Shown here in pieces: positions 30,366 to 38,836 of a stretch of 64,000 bases of DNA. The DNA is taken from NCBI RefSeq assembly GCF_011764425.1, contig NZ_BLPF01000001.1:1913001-1977000 (forward strand). The letters run 5' to 3'. The notes below the pieces were generated by a model. That model was not told where the DNA came from. It did no database searches and was given only the letters and a program-made list of their open reading frames with translations. The position numbers and the translations under genes are program-made. The DNA is from Phytohabitans houttuyneae (GTDB taxonomy: Bacteria; Actinomycetota; Actinomycetes; Mycobacteriales; Micromonosporaceae). Numbering within the stretch: position 1 is the first letter of the stretch; each line of letters starts with the position of its first letter.

Positions 30366-31510
30366 GAATCCTGCACACCTCCGACTGGCACGTCGGGAAG
30401 GTCCTCAAGGGACAGTCCCGGGTGGACGAGCACATCGCCGTGCTCGCCCAGATCGTGGAGATCGCCCGCGCCGAGCGCCCCGACCTGGTCATCGTGGCCG
30501 GCGACATGTACGACACGGCGGCGCCGACGCCGGAGGCGACCCGCCTGGTCACCCGGGCACTGTCCGCGCTGCGCGGCACCGGCGCGCAGGTGGTGGCGAT
30601 CGGCGGCAACCACGACAACGGCGCCGCGCTCGACGCGCTCCGCCCGTGGGCCGAGGCGGCCGGCATCTCGCTGCGCGGCACGGTGCGCGACTCGGCCGCC
30701 GAGCACGTGCTCTCGGGTGAGACCGCGGGCGGCGAGCGGTGGCAGCTTGTCGCGCTGCCGTTCCTCTCCCAGCGGTACGCGGTGCGCGCCGCCGAGATGT
30801 ACGAGCTCACCGCCGCCGAGGCGAGCCAGACCTACGCCGACCACATCGGACGGCTGCTGGGCGTGCTCTGTAAAGGCTTCGGTGCCGGCACCGTCAACCT
30901 CGTGACCGCCCACCTCACGGTCGTGGGCGCCACGATGGGCGGCGGCGAGCGGGAGGCGCACTCCGTCATGGGGTACGCGGTGCCCTCCACCGTCTTCCCC
31001 GGCAGCGCGCACTACGTCGCGCTCGGCCACCTGCACCGCGCGCAGCAGGTGCCCGGCCCCGCCCCGGTGCGCTACTGCGGCAGCCCGCTCGCCATCGACT
31101 TCGGCGAAGGGGAAAACACGCCGTCCGTCGCGGTGGTGGAGGTGACCGCGGAGAGCACGGCCAAGGTGCGCGACGTGCCGATCACCGCGGCGGTGCCGCT
31201 GCGCACGGTGCGCGGCACGCTCGCCGAGCTGTCCATGGTGGACGGTGAGCAGCCCGGCTGGCTCCGGGTGTACGTGCGGGAGGCGCCGCGCGCCGGCCTC
31301 CGCGAGGAGGTGCAGGCGCTGCTGCCGCGGGCGCTCGAGGTGCGGATCGACCCGGAGATGCTGCCGGGCACCGCCGCCAGCGCCCGCGCCGAGCGCGCCG
31401 GCCGCTCGCCGCGCGACCTGTTCGCCGACTACCTGGAGAGCCGGGGCCACGTCGACGAGGGCGTGCAGGAGCTGTTCGACACCTTGTACGAGGAGGTGGG
31501 CGGGGCGTGA
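30362..31510 (+). CDS. sbcD: exonuclease SbcCD, nuclease subunit D
   Basis: A 382-residue Mre11-type metallophosphoesterase. The metal motifs are all visible: TSDWHVGK, VAGDMYD, GGNHDN, TAHLTVVGA and ALGHLHRAQ. With SbcC it cuts hairpins and blocked double-strand ends. The start is TTG at 30362, overlapping the HerA stop by four bases; sequence before it belongs to HerA. The 3' end overlaps sbcC. Length is normal for the family, and the C-terminal part (from about 290) is the capping domain that touches SbcC. Confidence 0.93.
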   Translation: MRILHTSDWHVGKVLKGQSRVDEHIAVLAQIVEIARAERPDLVIVAGDMYDTAAPTPEATRLVTRALSALRGTGAQVVAIGGNHDNGAALDALRPWAEAAGISLRGTVRDSAAEHVLSGETAGGERWQLVALPFLSQRYAVRAAEMYELTAAEASQTYADHIGRLLGVLCKGFGAGTVNLVTAHLTVVGATMGGGEREAHSVMGYAVPSTVFPGSAHYVALGHLHRAQQVPGPAPVRYCGSPLAIDFGEGENTPSVAVVEVTAESTAKVRDVPITAAVPLRTVRGTLAELSMVDGEQPGWLRVYVREAPRAGLREEVQALLPRALEVRIDPEMLPGTAASARAERAGRSPRDLFADYLESRGHVDEGVQELFDTLYEEVGGA

Positions 31511-33996
31511 GACCGCTGCGGCTGGACATGGCAGGGTTCACGGTCTTCCGTGAGGAGACCACCGTCGACTTCACCGACGCCGACTTCTTCGCGCTCGTCG
31601 GTCCCACCGGGTCGGGCAAGTCCACTGTGCTCGACGCGATCTGCTTCGCGCTGTACGGGCAGGTGCCCCGCTGGGCGAGCAGCCGCGGCATCGTCAACGC
31701 GCTCGCCCCGTCCGCGACCGAGGCGCGCGTGCGGCTGGTGTTCGAGTCGGCCGGCGCGCGGTACGTGGCGACCCGCGTGGTGCGCCGCGACGGCAAGGGC
31801 CGCGTCTCCACCGGCGGCGCGGGCCTGCAGCTCATGCCGCGCGGCTTCGACCCGGCCAAGCTCGACGCCGGGCTCACCCCGGAAGACCTCGGCGAGGTGC
31901 TTGCCGGTACCCCCGGCGAGATGGACGCCGCGGTGCTGGAGGCGGTCGGCCTGCCGTACGAGCAGTTCACCAGCTGCGTGGTGCTGCCGCAGGGGCAGTT
32001 CGCCGACTTCCTGCACGCCAAGCCCGCCGCCCGCCAGGAGATCCTGGTCAACCTGCTCGGCCTGCACGTGTACGAGGCGATCCAGAAAAAGGCGTCGGCC
32101 CGCGCCATGCAGGCGGACGCCCAGCTCGCCGCCGTCGACCAGCTGCTGGACGACCTCTCCGACGCCGACGACGAGTCGCTGGACGCGGCAGCCGCGCGGG
32201 TCACCGCGATGCGCGAGCTGGCCACCGCGGTCGAGGCGGACGTGCCCGCGCTGCGCGAGGCCGAGCAGGGTGCCGACAGCGCGGCCGCGGCGCTCAAGGA
32301 GCTGGGCGGCGAGATCGACGCCCTCGCCGCCATCCGGCCGCCGGCCGACCACGCCGCCGTGGCCGAGGCGGTCGCCACCGCGCGCGCGGCCGCCGCCGAC
32401 GCGGCCGCCGCCGTCGCGGTCGCCGAGGAGCGCGAGGAAAAGGTGCGCGGGCAGCTCGCCGGCGCGCCGGACGTCGCCGCGCTCCGCCTGCTGCTGGAGG
32501 CGCACGCCGAGCACGACAAGCTGACCGGCCAGGTGCGGACGCTGGCCGAGGCGGTCAAGGCGGCCAAGAAGGAGCACGGTGTCGCGGCCAAGGCGCTCGA
32601 CAAGGCGAGTGCCGACGCCACGCTCGCCGGCGAGCGGCTGGAGGAGGCGCGCCGGGCGTACCAGGACGCGCAGGCCGCCGACCGGGCCGCCGCGCTGCGC
32701 GTACACCTGGTGGCTGGTGAGCCCTGCCCGGTCTGCGCGCAGAAGGTGACGGCGGTGCCGGATGTCGCGGCGCCGGCGGTCGCGGCCGCGGAGGCGGCCG
32801 GCAAGGTCGCCCGCAAGGAGGCCGACGCGGCCACCCAGCTCGTGGCCGAGCGCGACAAGGCGTTGCGCGAGCTCGACCGGGTGCTGGAGCGGGCGCGGGC
32901 GCAGCACGACCAGCTCACCGCCCGCCTGGCCGAGCTTGCCGAGCGGCTCACCGACTCCCCCGGGCCGGCCACGCTCGGCCGCGAGCTCGAGGCGCGCGCG
33001 GCGCTGCAGGGGCGGCTCGACGACGCCGCCGGCGCGGTGCGGGCCGCGCGGGAGGCACAGCGACGGGCGCAGACCGGCGCCGACGCGGCCGACGAGCGCC
33101 TGAGGGCGGCGTGGCGGCGCTTCGACAAGGCGCGCGACGCGGTCGGGCGGCTGGGCCCGCCGACCGCCGACCGGGACGACCTTGTCGCCGCCTGGACCAC
33201 CCTGGCGGAGTGGGCCGCCGCGCAGGCGGCCGAGCGGTCCGGTCAGCGCGCCGACGCGGTCACCCGCCTCGAGGCCGCACGCGCGGCGGTCAAGGACATC
33301 CAGGAGCGGTTGGCGGCGCTCTTCACCTCCGCCGAGCTGCCCGTCCCCGACTCCGGCCTGGACGGGGCGGGCGCCAGCCGGGCCGTCGCCGTCGCGGTGG
33401 CCCGCGCCGAGGGTGCCCACCAGCGCATCGTCGAGCGCCGCGACCAGGCCGAACGGCTGCGTGAGCAGCGCGTCACCCACGAGCGCGACGGCAACGTGGC
33501 CAAGACCCTCGCCGGCCACCTGCGGGCCAACAACTTCGAGCGGTGGCTGCTGGAGGAGGCGCTCGACCTGCTCGTCGACGGTGCCTCGCGGATCCTGCGC
33601 GAGCTGTCCGCCGGGCAGTACGAGCTGGTGCACGACAAGGGCGAGTTCTACGTGGTCGACCACCACGACGCCGGGCTGCGCCGGGGCGTGCGCACGCTGT
33701 CCGGCGGCGAGACGTTCCAGGCGTCGCTGGCCCTCGCGCTGGCCCTGTCCGAGCAGCTCGCCGGCCTTTCCACCACGTCGGCCAGCCTGGAGTCGATCGT
33801 GCTGGACGAGGGCTTCGGCACGCTCGACGCGGCCACGCTCGACACCGTGGCCGCCACGCTCGAAGGGCTCGCCGCCCGCGGCGACCGCATGGTCGGCGTG
33901 GTGACGCACGTGCCGTCGCTGGCCGAGCGTGTGCCGGTCCGCTTCGAGGTGCGCAAGGACGCCCGCACCGCGCGCGTGGAACGGGCCGGCCTGTGA
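31507..33996 (+). CDS. sbcC: exonuclease SbcCD, ATPase subunit C
   Basis: An 829-residue Rad50-type ATPase. Walker A is GPTGSGKST (about residues 33-41), the Q-loop region has VLPQGQFADFLHA, the zinc hook is EPCPVCAQKV near residue 409 in the middle of two long Ala/Glu-rich coiled coils, the ABC signature is LSGGETFQASLALAL and Walker B is IVLDEGFGTLD. All key residues are intact. The GTG start overlaps the sbcD stop. It pairs with SbcD, tethers DNA ends through its hook, and powers the nuclease. Confidence 0.95.
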   Translation: MRPLRLDMAGFTVFREETTVDFTDADFFALVGPTGSGKSTVLDAICFALYGQVPRWASSRGIVNALAPSATEARVRLVFESAGARYVATRVVRRDGKGRVSTGGAGLQLMPRGFDPAKLDAGLTPEDLGEVLAGTPGEMDAAVLEAVGLPYEQFTSCVVLPQGQFADFLHAKPAARQEILVNLLGLHVYEAIQKKASARAMQADAQLAAVDQLLDDLSDADDESLDAAAARVTAMRELATAVEADVPALREAEQGADSAAAALKELGGEIDALAAIRPPADHAAVAEAVATARAAAADAAAAVAVAEEREEKVRGQLAGAPDVAALRLLLEAHAEHDKLTGQVRTLAEAVKAAKKEHGVAAKALDKASADATLAGERLEEARRAYQDAQAADRAAALRVHLVAGEPCPVCAQKVTAVPDVAAPAVAAAEAAGKVARKEADAATQLVAERDKALRELDRVLERARAQHDQLTARLAELAERLTDSPGPATLGRELEARAALQGRLDDAAGAVRAAREAQRRAQTGADAADERLRAAWRRFDKARDAVGRLGPPTADRDDLVAAWTTLAEWAAAQAAERSGQRADAVTRLEAARAAVKDIQERLAALFTSAELPVPDSGLDGAGASRAVAVAVARAEGAHQRIVERRDQAERLREQRVTHERDGNVAKTLAGHLRANNFERWLLEEALDLLVDGASRILRELSAGQYELVHDKGEFYVVDHHDAGLRRGVRTLSGGETFQASLALALALSEQLAGLSTTSASLESIVLDEGFGTLDAATLDTVAATLEGLAARGDRMVGVVTHVPSLAERVPVRFEVRKDARTARVERAGL

Positions 33997-34117
33997 GTGA
34001 GCGAGTTGGCGCGGCGGCGTCTGGACGGAGCCGCCCCGCCGACGGAGTCGGGGTTTCGGGGTGGCGGAGGAAGACGTCGCCTTCAGCGCCGCACGAGCGA
34101 ACGAACCCGGAGGCCCT

Positions 34118-35068
34118 GTGACCCGGCTTTACATGGACACGTGGGCGGCGTCGTATGGCGCGTCCTTCGAGGGTGCGGACGGGCCGACGGCACCCAGCAC
34201 AGCCGAGGTCGAGACGCACCACGAGGTGGAGCCCGAGTCCTGGCACCCGATCGTGGCACCCGACGGGGTTCGAGCGCCCGACGTGGTGCTGCTCGTCGAC
34301 GGCGTGCAGCGGGTGGACGGCACATTGTCCACTGAGGAGGACGACGGCGCTTCGTTCCCCGGACTCGCGGCGTCCTTCGCCGCTGGTGTGGTGCGGTGCG
34401 ACCTCGCTCAGGGTGCCGCCGAGCTGGCGGGGGCGCGGGTGGCCCGGGCACTCTTCACCGCGAGTCCCTCGGTCGAGGACGTTATCGCCGGGCAAGTCCG
34501 ATATGCCGTGCACAAGGTCGAGGGTTCTGGCGAGCTGCGCAAGCTCCAGGCCTCGGTGCAGGCGCCACTCACCGCGCTCGAGGTCGAGATCTCCGGTGCC
34601 GCCCGGACCGACGGCGACCTGTTGGTGGTCGACGGCCCACTGCGCGGCCGGCGGCACCTGCCCCGCACGATCGGCTACATCAAGACCCAACAAAGCCAGT
34701 ACCTGCCGCCCGGTCTCACGCCCGTCGTCACGTCCCTGACCACCGGGCAGCGCTCACCGATCTTCAAGCAGGGCACGGCGTGGGGCTGCTGGTCGTGGTA
34801 CCTGCGGCTGCCGGGCGGCAACGGCGCGCCCTGGTCGGGCATGGTCCGCGTCGAGTGCGCCCCCGATCTGCCCGTCGAGTACGCGGTCGAGCTGGCCAAC
34901 CTGTCGCTGGTCACACTCCCCCGGTTCGCGTCGACCCCGTACAAGGACCCGCGGGCGCCGCAAAACCTCATACCCATCGCCGGCCTTGAGCGCCGCCTGC
35001 GCGGCCTGCTCGGCGACGCCCGCCTGCTCCACCGCGCGTTGACCCTGGCGACCGCCCGTCTCGCTTGA
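34118..35068 (+). CDS. NurA-like nuclease
   Basis: A 316-residue protein. The N-terminal DVVLLVDGVQRVDGTL has the Asp of the NurA metal site; further acidic and aromatic blocks are YIKTQQSQYLPPG and the family-type end YKDPRAPQNLIPIAGLERRL. NurA is the nuclease partner of HerA in archaea and some bacteria, and here the gene is the last of herA-sbcD-sbcC, about 120 bases downstream. The start GTG at 34118 has GGAGG four bases upstream; a longer GTG start at 34061 is possible. Assignment rests on the neighbourhood and these blocks, so it is strong but not certain. Confidence 0.75.
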   Translation: MTRLYMDTWAASYGASFEGADGPTAPSTAEVETHHEVEPESWHPIVAPDGVRAPDVVLLVDGVQRVDGTLSTEEDDGASFPGLAASFAAGVVRCDLAQGAAELAGARVARALFTASPSVEDVIAGQVRYAVHKVEGSGELRKLQASVQAPLTALEVEISGAARTDGDLLVVDGPLRGRRHLPRTIGYIKTQQSQYLPPGLTPVVTSLTTGQRSPIFKQGTAWGCWSWYLRLPGGNGAPWSGMVRVECAPDLPVEYAVELANLSLVTLPRFASTPYKDPRAPQNLIPIAGLERRLRGLLGDARLLHRALTLATARLA

Positions 35069-35127
35069 CGCGCTGGGCAGCTTGCACCAATCGGTCACCG
35101 TGCGCGACGGTCCGGGAGGATGTGGCA

Positions 35128-35202
35128 ATGGACGGCGAGCCGCTGCGGTCGGCCGAGCCGTTCCCCCTCGATCTGGATCCCGTCGCGCTGCTGTCCGCGT
35201 AG
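35128..35202 (+). CDS. possible 24-residue micropeptide
   Basis: MDGEPLRSAEPFPLDLDPVA followed by LLSA and TAG. A GGGAGG sequence lies about seven bases upstream of the ATG, an unusually good site for a chance frame. It is acidic and has no domain. It lies in the 176-base gap between the NurA-like and polyamine-synthase-like genes and could act as a leader for the latter. It may also be noise. Confidence 0.3.
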   Translation: MDGEPLRSAEPFPLDLDPVALLSA

Positions 35203-35244
35203 CCAACGCGGTAGCTCGGACGGACCGGGCGCCATACTGCTCTG

Positions 35245-36099
35245 ATGGCAGGTGGGCGGAGGGCGGCGGACCGGGTGTCCGCGCGGGTCGACACCGGCCA
35301 CGCGGAGCTGGTCCCCGACCCCGACCGGGCGCGGGCGTTCACGCTGGTGCTCGACGGCGCCCCGCAGTCTTACGTCGACCTGGACGATCCCACCTACCTC
35401 GACTTCGAGTACATGCGGCGGATGGCGATCGCGGTCGACCTGGCCGCGCCCCCGAAGCGGCCGCTGCGGGTGCTGCACCTGGGCGGCGGGGCGCTCAGCC
35501 TGCCCCGCTACGTGGCGAGCACGCGGCCCGGCTCGGCGCAGCGGGTCGTGGAGGTGGACGGCGCGCTGGTCGAGTTCGTGCGGCGGGAGCTGCCCTGGCC
35601 GAAGGATCCGCGCCTGCGGGTGCGGGTGGCCGACGCGCGCGCCGCGCTGGAGTCGAGCCGTGACGCGTCGTACGACCTTGTGGTGGCGGACGTCTTCGCG
35701 GGCGCGCGCACGCCGGCCCACCTCGCGTCGGTCGAGTTCGCGGGGCAGGTGGCGCGGGTGCTCGCGCCGGACGGGATGTACCTCGTCAACGTCGCCGACG
35801 GGCCGCCGCTGGCGTACGCGAAAGGGCAGGTCGCCACGATCCGGGCGGTGCTGGCGCATGCCTGCCTGATGGCCGACTCGACGGTGCTGCGCGGCCGGCG
35901 GTACGGCAACCTCGTCGTGGTCGCCGGCCACGTGGAGCCGCCCATCCCGGCGCTGTCCCGGCGGGTGGCGGGCGACTGGTTTCCCGGCCGCGTGGTGTAC
36001 GACGGCGAGCTCGACCGCTTCACCCACGGTGCACAGGTGGTCGACGACGCGTCAGCTCAGCCGTCCAACCCACCGCCGGCGAGTTTCTGGCGACATTGA
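35245..36099 (+). CDS. spermidine synthase-like protein
   Basis: A 284-residue Rossmann-fold protein of the spermidine synthase/methyltransferase group. VLHLGGGALSLPRYVASTRP is the nucleotide-binding loop, VVEVDGALVEFVRREL the acidic strand end, and DLVVADVFAGARTPAHLASV the region where spermidine synthases keep the catalytic Asp. The N-terminal barrel is short and the N-terminal membrane part seen in long homologues is absent. In actinobacteria many such proteins have no proven aminopropyltransferase activity. It stands alone with its own ATG at 35245 and a weak ribosome site. Confidence 0.75.
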   Translation: MAGGRRAADRVSARVDTGHAELVPDPDRARAFTLVLDGAPQSYVDLDDPTYLDFEYMRRMAIAVDLAAPPKRPLRVLHLGGGALSLPRYVASTRPGSAQRVVEVDGALVEFVRRELPWPKDPRLRVRVADARAALESSRDASYDLVVADVFAGARTPAHLASVEFAGQVARVLAPDGMYLVNVADGPPLAYAKGQVATIRAVLAHACLMADSTVLRGRRYGNLVVVAGHVEPPIPALSRRVAGDWFPGRVVYDGELDRFTHGAQVVDDASAQPSNPPPASFWRH

Positions 36100-36322
36100 T
36101 CCGTGCGCGGCCGTGACCCGTACTCAAGCATGGTCCGGGTGTCTCGGACCCTGCGACGCATGGAGGTCGGATGGTCACGCCGCTGGACAGCCTATGTATG
36201 CGGTAGCCGCGGAGTGGCGCGGTAGCCGCGCGAGGGACCGGGTTTCGGCTGTGCCACCCCAGCGTTCGGCGAATCGGTGGCAGGCTATCGACGGAGGCCC
36301 GGCCGCACGCCATGATGAGCGC
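36100..36322. other. leader region of the ECF sigma gene
   Basis: Holds the presumed sigma-gene promoter. It contains the short direct repeat GCGGTAGCCGCG, twice within 20 bases near 36200-36230. No gene assigned. Confidence 0.4.
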
Positions 36323-36883
36323 GTGACGCCACGACCCGCCCCCGGGCGCCACCAAGCCGGGTCATCGACCCCCAACCACGACGACGCTCTGGTTCGGGAG
36401 CTGTACGAGGAGCACGCCGGCCCGCTCCTGATGTTCGTGCTGCGGCTGACCGGCGGCGACCGGCAGCGCGCCGAAGACATCGTGCAGGAGACGCTGCTGC
36501 GTGCCTGGCGCAACGCGCACCGCCTCGGCGCGCAGGGTCAGTCGTCCCTGCGCCCGTGGCTTGTCACGGTGGCCCGCCGGATCGCGATCGACGACCACCG
36601 CAGCGAAAACGCGCGCCCCCCGGAGACGTACGGGCGGGACCTGGAAAACTTCTCCGAGCCGGACGAGACCGATCGGGTCCTCCGGCTGATGACGGTGACC
36701 GACGCGCTGCGTACTCTGAGCCAGCCACACCGGGAGATCATCCTGGAGACGTATTTTCGGGGGAAGACGGTGCCGGAGGCGGCGGAGACGCTGGGCCTGC
36801 CGTTGGGGACGGCCAAGTCACGGGTCTACTATGCGCTGCGTGCATTGCGTAGCGCGCTTCAGCAGCGGGGCGTGACCGGATGA
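36323..36883 (+). CDS. ECF-family RNA polymerase sigma factor
   Basis: A 186-residue group-IV sigma factor. Region 2 is VRELYEEHAGPLLMFVLRLT with the -10-melting helix VQETLLRAWRNAHRL; region 4 is LRTLSQPHREIILETYFRGK followed by the recognition helix LGLPLGTAKSRVYYALRALR. The start is GTG at 36323; longer in-frame starts fall in poorly coding DNA. It overlaps the anti-sigma gene by four bases (ATGA). The pair resembles SigL/RslA-type systems that control envelope or redox genes. The genes downstream code for exported proteins and may be among its targets, which is inference. Confidence 0.92.
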   Translation: MTPRPAPGRHQAGSSTPNHDDALVRELYEEHAGPLLMFVLRLTGGDRQRAEDIVQETLLRAWRNAHRLGAQGQSSLRPWLVTVARRIAIDDHRSENARPPETYGRDLENFSEPDETDRVLRLMTVTDALRTLSQPHREIILETYFRGKTVPEAAETLGLPLGTAKSRVYYALRALRSALQQRGVTG

Positions 36884-37671
36884 GCCGGGCGGCCCACTGG
36901 GATGTCGCGGCGTACGCGCTGGGCGTGCTCGACCCGCAGGAGTCCGAGCGGTTCGAGGAGCACCTGGCCGGCTGTTGGGCCTGCGCCGGCGAGCTCGAGT
37001 CCATGCTGCCCGTGGTCAACCTGCTGTCCGAGGTCGACGGCGAGAGCCTCATCACCGCCGAGCAGTCCCGCTCCGACGGGCGCCTGCTCGACCGCATGAT
37101 CGTCGAGGTCGGCGCGCACCGGCGCAAGGTTCGCAGCCGGCAGTGGCTGGCCGCCGCGGCCGCGGTCGTCGTGCTGGCGACCACCACCGGCGTCTCGCTC
37201 GTGGCCGGCGGCCGCCTGTTCGGCGACGGTGGCTCTCCCACCGACGTGGTCGCCGGGGGCACCACCCCGCCGGCCAGCGCGCCCGCCAATCCCAGCGGTT
37301 CGGGCGGGCCGGGCATCGGCGGTCCCGAGCTGAGCGAAGACGGCGAGCCGTTCTCCGCCACCGACATCCAGACCGGCGTCGAGGCCCGGCTCGTGCTGGA
37401 GACGAAGACCTGGGGCACCCAGATCTCGTTCCAGCTGACGAAGCTCACCGGCCCGCGCCAATGCCGGCTCACGGTGCTGCGCGAAGACGGCACCAAGGAG
37501 GTGCTCAACACCTGGTCGGTTCCGCCGGCCGGTTACGGCACCAAGGAGGAGCCGGAGCCGCTGCTGCTGCAGACCAGCACGGCGACGCCGCGCAACGAGA
37601 TCGACCGCGTCCAGGTGCAGCAGGTGGGCAAGGACGGCATCGTCGAGTCACTCGTCGAGGTGCCGGTCTAA
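36880..37671 (+). CDS. zinc-binding anti-sigma factor
   Basis: A 263-residue membrane protein. The N-terminal ZAS domain has His6 and the His28/Cys32/Cys35 motif (FEEHLAGCWACAGEL). One membrane span lies at about 88-110 (WLAAAAAVVVLATTTGVSLV), followed by a Gly/Pro/Ser-rich stretch and an exported domain from about 160 (VEARLVLETKTWGTQISFQL) rich in beta strands. It should hold the sigma factor at the membrane until a signal, possibly oxidation of the zinc site, releases it. It overlaps the sigma gene and ends before a strong terminator. Confidence 0.9.
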   Translation: MSRAAHWDVAAYALGVLDPQESERFEEHLAGCWACAGELESMLPVVNLLSEVDGESLITAEQSRSDGRLLDRMIVEVGAHRRKVRSRQWLAAAAAVVVLATTTGVSLVAGGRLFGDGGSPTDVVAGGTTPPASAPANPSGSGGPGIGGPELSEDGEPFSATDIQTGVEARLVLETKTWGTQISFQLTKLTGPRQCRLTVLREDGTKEVLNTWSVPPAGYGTKEEPEPLLLQTSTATPRNEIDRVQVQQVGKDGIVESLVEVPV

Positions 37672-37690
37672 GACAGAGCTAAGAATTGTG

Positions 37691-37723
37691 AAGGGTGCCG
37701 CCGGAAAACGGCGGCACCCTTTT
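37691..37723 (+). terminator. intrinsic terminator after the sigma/anti-sigma operon
   Basis: Perfect 13-bp arms AAGGGTGCCGCCG and CGGCGGCACCCTT, loop GAAAA, followed by a T-run. The clearest Rho-independent terminator in the window. Confidence 0.92.
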
Positions 37724-37901
37724 AACTTCTCTTAAAGATCTGTTGGATGCACACCGCTTGCATACATGCACACGCACGCCGCCAGGCCCTGGTTCAAGGG
37801 CCGGCCGTGAAATTGTTTACAGTCGATAGTTCATCTTTTCTGCCCCTCCCTACGTACTAACCGGCGACAAGGCCCAAGTGGACATGTATCAGGGAGGGCA
37901 A

Positions 37902-38579
37902 GTGATACCGGGAAAGCGAACCGCTCTCTTGGCAGGCGCTCTGGCAGGGGCCGCGCTCGCCCTGCAAGGTTGTGCTCCGGCTGGTTACAACCAGAACGAC
38001 GACCAGGTCTCGGTGGCCAACGAAGCGGCTGCGGCGGCGGAGGCGACCCCCACGCCCGCGCCCGATGCCAGCGAAGAGGCCACCGAGGACACGGGCGACG
38101 CGCCCAAGAAGGACGTCCCGATCACGACCAAGCTGACCGCGAAGACCCTGCCCCGGATGGGTCAGGTCGTCGTCGACCAGGACGGCTGGGTGCTGTACCG
38201 CTTCGACAAGGACACGGCCAACCCGCCGGCCAGCAACTGCGAAGGCAAGTGCGCGAAGGTCTGGCCGCCGGCGTACACCGAGGACGGCAAGCCCGAGCTC
38301 TCCGGCATCGACGAGAGCAAGGTTGGCGTGATCACCCGCGCCGACGGCACCAAGCAGCTGACGATCGGCAACTGGGCCGTCTACCGGTATATCGGTGACA
38401 AGAAGCCGGGCCAGTGGAAGGGCCAGGCCGTCGGCGGCACGTGGTTCGTCGTGACCCCGGCCGGCCAGCGCAACGTCACATGCCTGCCGACCAACACCCC
38501 CAAGCCGGTCGAGCCGCCGGCCGATGACGCCGCCGCCGGCGACGACAAGGAGAGCGGCGACACGGGCTACGACTACTGA
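37902..38579 (+). CDS. secreted-repeat lipoprotein (SCO0930 type)
   Basis: A 225-residue lipoprotein. The signal peptide RTALLAGALAGAALALQGC ends in a lipobox. After an Ala/Glu/Pro-rich spacer it carries two secreted repeats of the Lipoprotein_15 (PF03640) kind: VVVDQDGWVLYRFDKDTANP with CEGKCAKVWPP, then IGNWAVYRYIGDKKPGQWKG. The Cys pair in the first repeat is typical. In Streptomyces such a lipoprotein sits beside ECF sigma genes, as here, and has been linked to envelope and redox functions. The start is GTG at 37902 with GGGAGG four bases upstream. The ATG eight codons earlier is the alternative. Confidence 0.85.
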   Translation: MIPGKRTALLAGALAGAALALQGCAPAGYNQNDDQVSVANEAAAAAEATPTPAPDASEEATEDTGDAPKKDVPITTKLTAKTLPRMGQVVVDQDGWVLYRFDKDTANPPASNCEGKCAKVWPPAYTEDGKPELSGIDESKVGVITRADGTKQLTIGNWAVYRYIGDKKPGQWKGQAVGGTWFVVTPAGQRNVTCLPTNTPKPVEPPADDAAAGDDKESGDTGYDY

Positions 38580-38600
38580 CGTACCCAACCCGCACGAAAC

Positions 38601-38642
38601 CCGGCGGCCGGTCACAGTCCCTGAGGCGTGGCCGGCCGCCGG
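38601..38642. terminator. hairpin after the lipoprotein gene
   Basis: Arms CCGGCGGCCGG (38601-38611) and CCGGCCGCCGG (38632-38642) with a 20-base loop that can pair further (CAC/GTG). Confidence 0.65.
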
Positions 38643-38836
38643 CGTTTCCAGCCCCAAATGACGGTGTCTTCGAACCGCCGGCATCGTCCGAAAGTACGAT
38701 GGCGCGCCGATGAACCTGGACGCCATAAGTTCGCTTTAAATGTCACGTAAGACTTCCCTATTTCCAGCTGTTCCAGATTGACGATTCCCTGCACTCGCCA
38801 TAGCGTTTCTCGCAGCTTCTACGTGGGAGGTTGAAG

